The notes under the pieces were generated by a model. That model was not told where the DNA came from. It ran no database searches and saw nothing but the letters and a program-made list of their open reading frames with translations. A stretch of 64,000 nt of DNA from Pseudomonas purpurea (lineage in GTDB: Bacteria > Pseudomonadota > Gammaproteobacteria > Pseudomonadales > Pseudomonadaceae), in NCBI RefSeq assembly GCF_039908635.1, contig NZ_CP150918.1, forward strand, positions 3,343,001 through 3,407,000, given 5' to 3'. The translations under genes were made by a program, and so were the position numbers. Every line of letters starts with the position of its first letter. Position 1 is the first letter of the stretch. Below, one piece after another: positions 55,942 to 64,000 of this stretch.

Positions 55942-56142
55942 CTAACAGGCGAACCTGTTTGCTGTACGTGCGCAATGGATCAATTGCAGCCCTTCGCAAT
56001 CAGCCATTATCGGCCGGTGAACCACTACACCGATGCCTCCGCTCCCGGCTTGGTGTTAAATAGCGCAGGTTGTAAGCCCAGACCCTGCCTCGCAATACAG
56101 TGCAACGAGAACCACTATGAACACCCATTTTGAGAGAACAGC

Positions 56143-57850
56143 ATGATCGAGGTCACCGAGGTTTCCATTGCCGAGTTGCGTGCTGCGCTCGAATCGGGCC
56201 AGACCACGTCGCTTGAGCTGGTCCAGGCCTACCTCGCCCGAATCGAGGCGTACGACGGTCCCGATACGCCCACCGCCCTCAACGCGGTAGTGGTTCGCAA
56301 CCCCGAAGCGCTGCAAGAGGCGCAAGCATCCGACGCCCGTCGGGCCAAAGGCGAGACGCTGGGCCCCACTCGATGGCATCCCCTACACGGCCAAGGACAG
56401 CTACCTGGTGAAGGGCCTGACCGCCGCATCCGGCAGTCCCGCTTTCGTCAACCTGATTGCGTATCGCGATGCGTTCACCATCGAACGGCTTCGCGCTGCC
56501 GGCGCAATTTGCCTGGGCAAGACCAACATGCCGCCCATGGCCAACGGCGGCATGCAGCGCGGGGTGTATGGCCGTGCCGAGAGCCCCTATAACGCTGACT
56601 ACCTCACCGCCCCTTTCGCCTCCGGCTCATCGAACGGCGCCGGTACCGCCACCGCCGCCAGCTTCGCGGCTTTTGGCCTGGCAGAGGAAACCTGGTCGAG
56701 CGGACGCGGCCCTGCCTCGAACAATGGCCTGTGTGCCTACACGCCATCGCGTGGGGTGATCTCGGTGCGCGGCAACTGGCCGTTGACGCCGACGATGGAC
56801 GTTGTCGTGCCGTTTGCCAGAACCATGGCCGACCTGCTCGAAGTGCTCGACGTGGTGGTCGCGGAGGATCCCGACACTCGCGGCGACCTGTGGCGGATGC
56901 AACCCTGGGTGCCGATTCCGAGCGTCGCCTCGGTGCGTCCTGCGTCTTATGCAGAACTGGCCGCGAAGACCGACGCGCTCGCCGGAAAGCGTCTCGGCGT
57001 GCCCCGGATGTACATCAACGCGGACCCCGAAGCGGGCACCTCTGAAGCGCCGGGTATCGGTGGCCCAACGGGGCAACGCATCAACACCCGCCCTTCGGTG
57101 ATCGGGCTCTGGGAGCAGGCTCGCCAGGCACTCGAAGCCGCTGGCGCCGAAGTGATTGAAGTCGACTTCCCGCTGGTCTCCAATTGCGAGGGTGATCGGC
57201 CGGGTGCGCCGACCGTGTTCAATCGCGGCATCGTCTCCAAAGAGTTCCTGCACCATGAGTTGTGGGACCTGACGGCTTGGGCGTTCGATGACTTCCTGCA
57301 GGCCAACGGCGATCCGAATCTGAACCGTCTGGTCGACGTCGATGGCCCGCTGATCTTCCCGCACGACCCAGGCACACTGCCCAACCGCGAGGGCGACCTC
57401 GCCGCGGGCATGGACGAGTACGTGCGGATGGCCGAGCGCGGCATTACCCCGTGGGACCAGATCACCACGGTGCCGGACGGACTGCGGGGGCTTGAACAGA
57501 CCCGTAAAATCGACCTTGAGGACTGGATGGACCGGCTCGGCCTCGATGCCGTGCTCTTCCCGACCGTCGCCGACGTGGGCCCGGCGAATGCCGATGTCGA
57601 CCCGACGTCTGCGGACATCGCCTGGAGCAACGGTATCTGGGTCGCCAACGGCAACCTCGCCATCCGCCACCTGGGCGTGCCCACGGTCACCGTACCGATG
57701 GGCGTCATGCCGGACACCGGCATGCCAGTCGGGCTGACCTTTGCGGGTCGTGCGTACGACGATTCGACGTTGCTGCGGTTGGCTTCGGCGTTTGAATCGA
57801 CCGGGACGAAGCGGATGATTCCGCCGCGGACTCCAGCATTGCGCACATAG
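56143..57850 (+). pseudogene. amidase-signature enzyme, frameshifted by one base
   Basis: ATG 56143 starts VSIAELRAALESGQTTSLELVQAYLARIEAYD and runs to GETLGP. Then the frame changes: an extra A at about 56368 (CCCCACTCG, expected CCCCTCG) shifts it, and LDGIPYTAKDSYLVKG is in another frame. The rest (SSNGAGTATAASFAAFG, AEETWSSGRGPASNNG, LFPTVADVGPANADV, HLGVPTVTVPMGVMPDTGMPVGLTFAGRAYD) continues to 57850. Deleting one base gives 568 residues, the usual length of this subfamily. The Ser-Ser-Lys triad (K in AKD, S in SSNG and WSSG) is present. Confidence 0.8.
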
Positions 57851-57980
57851 GGCACACCGGAACAGACCACGACTTCAAAAACCGTTGAAATCGTGGTCTG
57901 CCCCCGAATCCATTGCGAACGCCAGAGGATCGAGCAGCGCGGGGTTGATGCACCTAAGTGACAGTGAGCTGTTTTCAGTT

Positions 57981-58008
57981 GTAAAAAACCCACATATCTG
58001 CGGGTTTT
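57981..58008 (-). terminator. terminator of the AraC-type regulator gene
   Basis: On the minus strand AAAACCCGC, a short AGATAT loop, then GTGGGTTTTTT. It is about 127 bases past the regulator stop and can work in both directions because U-runs flank both sides. Confidence 0.6.
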
Positions 58009-58134
58009 CATTGCCTGCCCTTATTCTGTAATTTCCGCCTTTGTATCCTGTGAGGCGGGGACTATTACCGGCAACTTCCGACCCTGAACGGACACTCGTC
58101 AACGTCAGCTCAGGGTCGAAAGCTCCTTGCTCCG

Positions 58135-59004
58135 CTATTGCAGCGGAACATACACATCGGTTTGCCATTGATCCTGTGGTGTCTCGGGATGGACGCTCAG
58201 GTAATTGAAGAATAGCGGCTGGTCACGAAGTTCCTCTCCACTGGCAGGAAGCCAATCGCGGTAAATCGGATAGATCGTTTCGCCGATGTGATCCGGTGAC
58301 CCCACGTGTCGCACCACGACGTAGCGACCGGCAGGAATGACGACCTCGTGCACGCCGAACTCATTCGGCGCCACGGCCTCGTGAATCTCGCCGCAGATTG
58401 CGAAGCGGAATGCTTGTGGAGGTGTCGTATCGGGGTTGCTATAGGGAATGCCAAAGGTGCGACTCGATGCCACCGGCGACTGCCCGCTCTGCATACGCCA
58501 CTCGATGAACGTACGCACGCTCTCATTGACGAGCCCGGCAGGTCCGCAGTGCTCAAGCGCTGCTACCTTGACTTCAGGGAAATCTATGATTCGTACTTGC
58601 ATGATGATAGTCCTAGAAAAGTGAGGGATTGCGAATACCGCACTCCAGACCTGCCAGTTCGGTTCCTTCCTGAACGCACTCGGCGTCATACCGAACGCCC
58701 GCCTGAACGCCCTGCAAAATGCCTCGGGACTTTCAAAGCCGGCACCGAGTGCGGCGTCCAGTACCGAGTGATCAGCGAGGGCGGCCAGGCTATGTGCCGC
58801 GCGTCGTAGTCGCATCAGTTGCACATAACGTGAGACAGGCACTCCTACGAACGCGGTGAATTGTCGATGGAAGTGGAACGCCGAAAAGTTCGCCACATGG
58901 CTCAACGTCTTCACCGACAGGTCACCTTCGAGATTGGCATCAATGTAGGCGAGTACGGCGTTAAAGCGTTTTGTGTAAGCGAAATGGGTCGGCATGTCAG
59001 ACAC
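58135..59004 (-). CDS. AraC-family regulator with GyrI-like (BmrR/Rob-type) effector domain
   Basis: 289 residues. The N-terminal double HTH (VKTLSHVANFSAFHFHRQFTAFVGVPVSRYVQLMRLRRA, GFESPEAFCRAFRRAFGMTPSAFRK) occupies about residues 1-110. The remainder (MQVRIIDFPEVKVAALEHCGPAGLVNES ... RYVVVRHVGSPDHIGETIYPIYRDWLPASG) is a GyrI-like small-molecule-binding domain. Such proteins respond to drugs or lipophilic ligands. The target is unknown. GTG 59004 is the start used; ATG 58995 is close. Confidence 0.85.
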   Translation of the reverse strand: MSDMPTHFAYTKRFNAVLAYIDANLEGDLSVKTLSHVANFSAFHFHRQFTAFVGVPVSRYVQLMRLRRAAHSLAALADHSVLDAALGAGFESPEAFCRAFRRAFGMTPSAFRKEPNWQVWSAVFAIPHFSRTIIMQVRIIDFPEVKVAALEHCGPAGLVNESVRTFIEWRMQSGQSPVASSRTFGIPYSNPDTTPPQAFRFAICGEIHEAVAPNEFGVHEVVIPAGRYVVVRHVGSPDHIGETIYPIYRDWLPASGEELRDQPLFFNYLSVHPETPQDQWQTDVYVPLQ

Positions 59005-59204
59005 TGGAAAAAGCTCCTGGATGTACGGTCGGCAATAGAGTCGACTATAGCGGCGTGAACGCGCCTAGCCGCGTTTGCTCAAGGCACGCTTTGCGCCTGG
59101 AACTTTCCTGGAAAATGATGTCAATGTGATAGCGCGTCACGGCGCCAAAAAATCCTGGATCAACCAGTACCAGGCTGTTTCCTGGGCAATCATGGAAGTG
59201 TGCA

Positions 59205-59636
59205 ATGAGACTGATTCTCGCAGTGTTGTTGATGTTCAGCAGCTACGTTTACGCCAGTTGCGACAACATCAGCAACGACGACCAGCGTAACTATTGCAAG
59301 GCGCGGGAGGGCCGGGGCGGTTGTCAGAATATTAAGGACGACGACCAACGCAATGCCTGCAAAGCGGAAACAGAAGGTACGGGTGATTGTGGAAACATTC
59401 GCAACGATGACCAGCGCAACTATTGCAAGGCCAAGCAGGGCTCTGGCGGTTGCCAAAACATCAAGGATGACGACATGCGCAATGCGTGCAAAGCAGAAAC
59501 AGGTGGCACCAGTGATTGTGGAAACATTCGCGATGATGACCAACGCAACTATTGCAAGGCCAAGCAAGGCTCGGGCGGTTGCCAAAACATCAAGGACGAC
59601 GGCCTGCGCAATCAGTGCAAATCCTTGGAGCGCTAG
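59205..59636 (+). CDS. secreted cysteine-rich repeat protein (143 aa)
   Basis: A signal peptide (MRLILAVLLMFSSYVYA) is followed by six tandem ~22-residue units of the form C-x-N-I-x-(D/N)-D-D-x-R-N-x-C-K-A, alternating YCKA and ACKA types, so the true period is a pair of units (~45 residues). Two Cys per unit suggest disulfides, and the regular DD/RN/K pattern suggests metal binding or folding like an EF-hand-type motif (inference). It ends in a terminator at 59693-59714. I do not know a function. Confidence 0.75.
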   Translation: MRLILAVLLMFSSYVYASCDNISNDDQRNYCKAREGRGGCQNIKDDDQRNACKAETEGTGDCGNIRNDDQRNYCKAKQGSGGCQNIKDDDMRNACKAETGGTSDCGNIRDDDQRNYCKAKQGSGGCQNIKDDGLRNQCKSLER

Positions 59637-59692
59637 TTGAACGGTTCACCGAGAGAACCCGGCAGGAGCCGTAAGCACATTTCAGATACAGG

Positions 59693-59714
59693 AAACCCGC
59701 ATCACTGCGGGTTT
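59693..59714 (+). terminator. Rho-independent terminator of the cysteine-rich protein gene
   Basis: AAACCCGC, a six-base loop, GCGGGTTT followed by TTTATG. It lies 57 bases after the stop codon. Confidence 0.75.
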
Positions 59715-59751
59715 TTTATGACTTGGTTTTACCTCTGTCCACCCTTCCCAA

Positions 59752-60222
59752 TCAAAGCAAAAGCCTCTTTACCATAGGCACACACGCCAACTGAAGCCCG
59801 GACGGTGAGTGGTAAATCGCAGGCGCGTCACCCACAAAACCACATCGCCGGTAAAAGTCAGCCGCGTTCAACGTAGCGTCCAGAGTGACTGCCTTCAGCC
59901 CCAGGTCCCGCGCCAGGCATTCAAGGTGGTTCAGGACTTTCAAGCCGAGGCCGCGCTGCATAAAGCGTGGGAGTACAAAGATCGCGCCGATTTCGCCCGC
60001 CTCCAGGTCAAGCATGCCTGTCGCCACCGGCTCGTCCTGAATACAGCCCAGATAGAAGTGTTTTTCCATCAGGTCGTTGTACCCATCGCTGGCGGCTCCT
60101 GCCGTCCAGGCCAGCATTTGTTCCGTGGTGTAGGCGCCGATGCATTGGTGCCGTATCGCTTGCAGGCGAATGTCGAATGCTGTTTGGGCATCGCTTGGCG
60201 TCGCGCGTCTGATCTCAAACAT
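59752..60222 (-). CDS. GNAT-family N-acetyltransferase
   Basis: 156 residues from ATG 60222. AIFVLPRFMQRGLGLKVLNHLECLARDLGLK is motif A with R-G-L-G, followed by AVTLDATLNAADFYRRCGFV (motif B). The acceptor is unknown. AACGGAGAAT lies before the start. The long 5' leader upstream holds a terminator and a possible leader peptide. Confidence 0.82.
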   Translation of the reverse strand: MFEIRRATPSDAQTAFDIRLQAIRHQCIGAYTTEQMLAWTAGAASDGYNDLMEKHFYLGCIQDEPVATGMLDLEAGEIGAIFVLPRFMQRGLGLKVLNHLECLARDLGLKAVTLDATLNAADFYRRCGFVGDAPAIYHSPSGLQLACVPMVKRLLL

Positions 60223-60256
60223 TTTATTCTCCGTTAGCCATCGGTAGACGGAGCAC

Positions 60257-60286
60257 TAAAAAGCCCCGTCCATTTCTGGCGGGGCC
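60257..60286 (-). terminator. Rho-independent terminator in the leader of the GNAT gene
   Basis: On the minus strand GCCCCG(CC), AGAAAT, (GG)ACGGGGC, then TTTTT. It is 35 bases upstream of the GNAT start and about 200 bases past the stop of the PuuR-like gene, so it could end that transcript or act as an attenuator. Confidence 0.65.
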
Positions 60287-60322
60287 TTGGGTTATTACGT
60301 CAAAACCTGTGAACGCATGACC

Positions 60323-60385
60323 TCATGGCCCGCCAGAGGCGGTCATGGAGGAGCACATCATGTTCATGCGGCGTGTGTAGGTCAT
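60323..60385 (-). promoter_or_regulatory. possible leader peptide (20 aa, Met-rich) with alternative stem-loops
   Basis: ATG 60385 opens 20 codons with five Met (MTYTRRMNMMCSSMTASGGP) and TGA 60323-60325. Its 3' half (CCTCCATGACCGCC / GGCGGGCCATGAGG) forms a hairpin. The second arm (CTGGCGGGCC) is also complementary to GGCCCCGCCAG, the 5' arm of the following terminator. This is the three-way pairing expected for transcription attenuation. No convincing ribosome site precedes the ATG, so the peptide is tentative. Confidence 0.4.
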
Positions 60386-60484
60386 GGGGCGATAGTGTTT
60401 TGGAGGGGGCCGGTTTGTCAATCCTGGAACGCAATCACTCAGCGCTTATAGCTTTCACACTCATTGCGCTGGTCGCTGTCGGTA

Positions 60485-61033
60485 TCAGAAGTTCGCCGGG
60501 GTGTTGGCGCTGATGATTTCGGCCTCATCCTGCCCAATGTTTCGAAACCGGTGCGGCAACGTCGTCGGAAAGTAATACCCGTCCCCGGCATTCAACACGC
60601 TGATCTGCCCGTCCACGGTCAACTCGACCGTGCCACGGGTGACGAGCCCACACTCCTCGCCTTCCGCGTGCACGATCGGCTCTTCCCCCGAACTCGCGCC
60701 CGGCGCGTATTGCTCGCGCAGCAGGCGCATCTGTCGGCCCGGCACGGAGGCGCCGATCAGCAGCAGGCGCAGGCCATGGCGGCCCAGGTCGGGCTGTTCG
60801 TTGGCGCGGAACACGTATTGGTGCTCGCGGGGCGGTTGGTCGAAGGTGAAGAAGTCCGCCAAAGACATGGGAATGCCTTCGAGCAGTTTTTTCAGGGAAC
60901 TGACGGAGGGGCTGACGCGATTCTGTTCAATCAGGGAAATCGTGGCATTGGCGACGCCGCTGCGCCGGGCCAGCTCACGCTGAGACAGCTTGTGGCTTTC
61001 GCGCACCAATTTGAGTCGTGTGCCCGTGTCCAT
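60485..61033 (-). CDS. XRE-cupin transcriptional regulator, PuuR-like
   Basis: 182 residues from ATG 61033; the frame runs upstream to 61126 with atypical sequence. The N-terminal HTH (TRLKLVRESHKLSQRELARRSGVANATISLIEQNRVSPSVSSLKKLLEG) is followed by a cupin domain (about 105-178: EECGLVTRGTVELTVDGQISVLNAGDGYYFPTTLPHRFRN). This matches PuuR, the putrescine-responsive repressor. The PuuB- and PuuC-like genes lie nearby on the same strand and are its likely targets. Confidence 0.85.
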   Translation of the reverse strand: MDTGTRLKLVRESHKLSQRELARRSGVANATISLIEQNRVSPSVSSLKKLLEGIPMSLADFFTFDQPPREHQYVFRANEQPDLGRHGLRLLLIGASVPGRQMRLLREQYAPGASSGEEPIVHAEGEECGLVTRGTVELTVDGQISVLNAGDGYYFPTTLPHRFRNIGQDEAEIISANTPANF

Positions 61034-61300
61034 AACAGCCTTATGTGAGGAAAACTTAAGGGTATTGAAGGTGGATGGCGGGCGACGGTTGTCGCAGGAT
61101 TCGCCGCTTTCCCAGCCTGCCGGCATGAAAGGCGGCTATTAAATCATGTTTGTGGGTGTTGCTCAGCAGCTTCGATAGACGGCAGGAAAAAAAGGCCTTC
61201 GGGCCTGACACTGGCCATTTCGGGTGCGCAAACTGTGAGTGCGAGCTTGTTCCCACAGCCTGGTCCCGGCCGTCCACAGATTTTATGCCAGCAGTAGAAG

Positions 61301-61336
61301 TCCTGTAGGCGCTGAGCTTGCTCGGCGCCTACAGGA
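61301..61336. repeat. REP-like palindrome
   Basis: TCCTGTAGGCGC and GCGCCTACAGGA flank a short GAGCTTGCTCG-type centre. It is typical of pseudomonad intergenic palindromes (GAGCTTGCTC core). It lies just past the PuuB-like gene's stop and may also end its transcript. Confidence 0.6.
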
Positions 61337-61340
61337 ATGA

Positions 61341-62639
61341 CTAGAGACCGAAACGATCACGCAGCGCGTAATACGCGGCGCCCATGGCGGTGAGCGGGGC
61401 CTGGAAGGTTCGGCCGCCGAACATCGGCATGTGCGGCAAGGAAGCGAACGCGTCGAAACGCTCGGCGTCGCCACGGATCATTTCCGAGATCAGTTTGCCG
61501 GCCAGGTGCGAGCAGGTGACGCCGTGACCACTGTAGCCCTGCATGTAATAGGCGTTTTTCTCGATACGGCCGAATTGCGGCATGCGTGACATGGTCAGCA
61601 GGAAGTTGCCGGTCCAGCGGTAATCGATTTTCACGCCCTTGAGTTGCGGGAAGGTCTTGAGGATTTTCGGGCGGATCAGTTGTTCGATGTCGTCGGGTTC
61701 GCGAGCACCGTACACCACGCCGCCGCCATAAAGCAGACGGTTGTCGGCGGTGAGGCGGTAGTAATCGAGCAGGTAGTTGCAGTCTTCGACGCAGTAATTG
61801 TGGGTGATCAGGCTGCGAGCGACTTTCTCGGACAACGGTTCGGTGACGACGATTTGCGAGCCGCAGGGCATGCTTTTACGGGTCACGCGGGTGTCGAGAT
61901 CCTGGGGCAGGTAGGCGTTACCGGCGATCAGCAAGTACTTGGCCCGCACCACGCCTTTGGCGGTGCGCACGGTGATCGGCTCGCCGTAGGTGATTTCCAC
62001 CGCTGCCGATTGTTCGAAGATCTTGCCGCCCAGGCCGATGATGGCCGAGGCTTCACCGAGTGCCAGGTTCAACGGGTGGATGTGGCCGCCCTGCATGTCC
62101 AGCAGGCCGCCGACGTAGTTGTCACAACCCACTTCACGCTTGATCTCTGCCGCGTCGAGCATTTTCAGATTTTTGTTGCCGTAACGCTCCCAACTGCTTT
62201 TCTGCTCGGCCAGGCCTTTGAGCTGCTTTTTGTTCAGCGCGGCGAATATGCCGCCGGGGCGGTAGTCGCACTGGATGTCGTAGTGCTGGATGCGCTGACG
62301 GATAATGTCGGCACCTTCGAAGATCATGCTGCCGAGGATTTCCGCAGTCTTTTCGCCGTAGCGCTGTTCGATGACATCGACATCGCGACTGTAGGAGTTG
62401 ACCAGTTGCCCGCCGTTACGACCGCTGGCGCCGAAACCGACTTTAGCGGCTTCAAGCACCGTCACGCGGTAGCCCGCCTCGGCGAGGAACAACGCCGAGG
62501 ACAAACCGGTGTAACCGGCGCCGATCACGCACACATCGCATTCCACCAACTCTTCAAGCACCGGGAAGTCGCCGGTGTGGTTACGGGTCGCGGCGTAGTA
62601 GCTGTCTACATGATTTTGTTTAACAGAGCTTTGCGTCAT
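61341..62639 (-). CDS. puuB: FAD-dependent gamma-glutamylputrescine oxidase (PuuB-like)
   Basis: 432 residues from ATG 62639 with GGAGAAATTT before it. CDVCVIGAGYTGLSSALFLAEAGYRVTVLEA is the FAD-binding fold. The GASGRNGGQLVNSYSRD and the C-terminal DYRWTGNFLLTMSRMPQFGRI / YYMQGYSGHGVTCSHLAGKLISEMIRG are family motifs of PuuB/YcjC-type oxidases. It oxidises gamma-glutamylputrescine to the aldehyde, the substrate of the upstream ALDH. A 52-base gap supports an operon with that gene. Confidence 0.87.
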   Translation of the reverse strand: MTQSSVKQNHVDSYYAATRNHTGDFPVLEELVECDVCVIGAGYTGLSSALFLAEAGYRVTVLEAAKVGFGASGRNGGQLVNSYSRDVDVIEQRYGEKTAEILGSMIFEGADIIRQRIQHYDIQCDYRPGGIFAALNKKQLKGLAEQKSSWERYGNKNLKMLDAAEIKREVGCDNYVGGLLDMQGGHIHPLNLALGEASAIIGLGGKIFEQSAAVEITYGEPITVRTAKGVVRAKYLLIAGNAYLPQDLDTRVTRKSMPCGSQIVVTEPLSEKVARSLITHNYCVEDCNYLLDYYRLTADNRLLYGGGVVYGAREPDDIEQLIRPKILKTFPQLKGVKIDYRWTGNFLLTMSRMPQFGRIEKNAYYMQGYSGHGVTCSHLAGKLISEMIRGDAERFDAFASLPHMPMFGGRTFQAPLTAMGAAYYALRDRFGL

Positions 62640-62691
62640 AAATTTCTCCGAGGGCCACCGGCACACGCCCGTGGCCGCCGTTGTAGAAGGG

Positions 62692-64000
62692 TTAGAGCTT
62701 GATCCAGGTCGCCTTGAGTTCGGTGTACTTGTCGAACGCATGCAGCGATTTGTCCCGACCGTTACCCGACTGCTTGAACCCGCCGAACGGCGCGGTCATG
62801 TCGCCGCCGTCGTATTGGTTGACCCACACGCTGCCAGCGCGCAAGCCGCGAGCGAAGGTGTGGGCCTTGCTCAGGTTGCGGGTCCACACACCGGCGGCCA
62901 AACCGAAGATGCTGTCGTTGGCAATCGCCAGCGCTTCTTCCTCGGTATCGAAGGTGATCAGCGACAGCACCGGACCGAAAATTTCTTCCCGGGCGATGGC
63001 CATGGCATTGGTCACGCCGTCGAAAATCGCCGGGTCCACGTACAGGCCACCGGTGTCTTCAAGGGTGCGGCTGCCGCCCGCAATCAGGTGCGCGCCCTGC
63101 TGTTTGCCGACCTCGATGTAGCGCAAGACCGAATCCAGTTGACGCTGATCGACCACCGCACCGACGGTGGTTGCCGGGTCCAGGGCATGCCCCGGCTTCC
63201 AGGCTTGCAGCGCTTCCACCAACAGCGGAATGAACTGCTCGCGAATCGAGCGCTCCACCAGCAATCGCGAACCTGCGGTGCAGACTTCGCCCTGGTTGAA
63301 GGCAATCGCACTGGCCGCCGCTTGTGCTGCCGCACGCAAATCCGGCGCGTCGGCAAACACCACGTTCGGGCTCTTCCCCCCGGCTTCGAGCCAAACGCGT
63401 TTCAGGTTGCTTTGCCCGGCGTAGATCAGCAGTTGCTTGGCAATCGCGGTCGAGCCGGTGAAGGCCAGCACGTCGACGTCCATGTGCAACGCCAGCGCCT
63501 TGCCGACGGTGTGACCGAAGCCCGGCAGCACGTTGAACACACCTTTCGGGATGCCCGCCTCCAGCGCAAGTTGAGCGATACGAATGGCAGTCAGCGGTGA
63601 CTTTTCCGAAGGCTTGAGGATGAACGAGTTGCCGGCCGCGAGGGCCGGGGCGAACTTCCAACTGGCCATGATCAACGGGAAGTTCCACGGCACGATGGCC
63701 GCGACCACGCCTGCCGGTTCGCGGGTGATGAGGCCCAGTTGATCGTGCGGCGTGGCGGCGACTTCGTCGTAGATCTTGTCGATGGCTTCGGCACTCCAGC
63801 GGATCGCGTTGGCGGTCGCTGGAATATCGATGCTCATGGAGTCGCTGATGGGCTTGCCCATGTCGAGGGTTTCCAGCAGCGCCAGTTCTTCCTGGTTCGC
63901 CAGAATCAGATCGGCGAACCGAATCAGGATGCGCTTGCGCATCGCCGGAGCCTGTTTGGCCCAGACGCCGGAGTCGAATGCGTGTCGCGCGACGATCACC
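62692..64000 (-). CDS. puuC: aldehyde dehydrogenase (PuuC-like), partial at the window edge
   Basis: 435 residues of the C-terminal part; the start lies beyond 64000, so about 60 residues are missing. REPAGVVAAIVPWNFPLIMASWKFAPALAAGNSFILKPSE and EAGGKSPNVVF hold the catalytic Glu and NAD-binding features, and NQGEVCTAGSRLLV the catalytic Cys. EEIFGPVL and the GGFKQSGNGRDKSLHAFDKYTELKATWIKL end follow. It would oxidise gamma-glutamyl-gamma-aminobutyraldehyde. The next gene, 52 bases downstream, is the PuuB-like oxidase. Confidence 0.9.
   Translation of the reverse strand, partial: VIVARHAFDSGVWAKQAPAMRKRILIRFADLILANQEELALLETLDMGKPISDSMSIDIPATANAIRWSAEAIDKIYDEVAATPHDQLGLITREPAGVVAAIVPWNFPLIMASWKFAPALAAGNSFILKPSEKSPLTAIRIAQLALEAGIPKGVFNVLPGFGHTVGKALALHMDVDVLAFTGSTAIAKQLLIYAGQSNLKRVWLEAGGKSPNVVFADAPDLRAAAQAAASAIAFNQGEVCTAGSRLLVERSIREQFIPLLVEALQAWKPGHALDPATTVGAVVDQRQLDSVLRYIEVGKQQGAHLIAGGSRTLEDTGGLYVDPAIFDGVTNAMAIAREEIFGPVLSLITFDTEEEALAIANDSIFGLAAGVWTRNLSKAHTFARGLRAGSVWVNQYDGGDMTAPFGGFKQSGNGRDKSLHAFDKYTELKATWIKL

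Overview
The window looks like a chromosomal segment of a fluorescent-group Pseudomonas. The DNA is GC-rich with pseudomonad codon use. It carries a polyamine catabolism block (PuuR, PuuB and PuuC-like), MocR, Aer and TrmK homologues, a VgrG-Rhs-PAAR type VI secretion module and pseudomonad-style intergenic palindromes. The species is inferred, not shown. No rRNA, tRNA or CRISPR array was seen.

Layout. 1-6127 is an iron-siderophore uptake operon: the 3' end of a TonB receptor, a PepSY membrane protein, a periplasmic binding protein, a FecCD permease, an ATPase with an apparent one-base frameshift, and an MFS exporter. 6127-11033 is lower-GC DNA full of small orphan genes. It includes a tightly packed nine-gene minus-strand cluster that looks like a toxin-free immunity gene array. 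11275-17259 holds an autotransporter, an OmpR-type regulator and a divergent 7TMR-DISM histidine kinase. 17243-24803 is ordinary chromosome: LysR and azoreductase, MocR with a sugar isomerase-like protein and an MFS transporter, and an Aer-like chemoreceptor behind a good FliA-type promoter.

26.1-32.2 kb is a patchwork accessory region. It contains two near-identical 735-bp integrase modules bounded by the same inverted repeat, several small orphan genes, and an intact IS5/IS427-type element. That element separates a decapitated lipoprotein gene from the first 42 codons of a fosA-like gene. 32.3-38.7 kb has an FAD oxidoreductase, a PhyH dioxygenase and a giant RTX-type adhesin with three near-identical 462-bp repeats. 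39.1-45.3 kb has trmK, an in-frame fusion of a Mu-like phage gp36 with a formyltransferase, a TonB receptor, a LysR/MFS pair beheaded by one deletion, and a small secreted protein.

45.5-54.2 kb is an orphan T6SS island: VgrG, an Rhs protein with a deaminase-like tip, a putative immunity protein and PAAR, followed by a decayed copy of the same IS. 54.9-64 kb carries small genes, a frameshifted amidase, an AraC-GyrI regulator, a repetitive cysteine-rich secreted protein, a GNAT gene behind a possible leader-peptide attenuator, and the start of a polyamine catabolism block.

Themes: interbacterial competition (orphan immunity genes, Rhs toxin, large surface proteins), nutrient uptake, and visible genome decay. 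The decay is recent and readable: an 8-bp duplication, one-base insertions, IS-mediated joins and deletion fusions can each be reconstructed from the bases.
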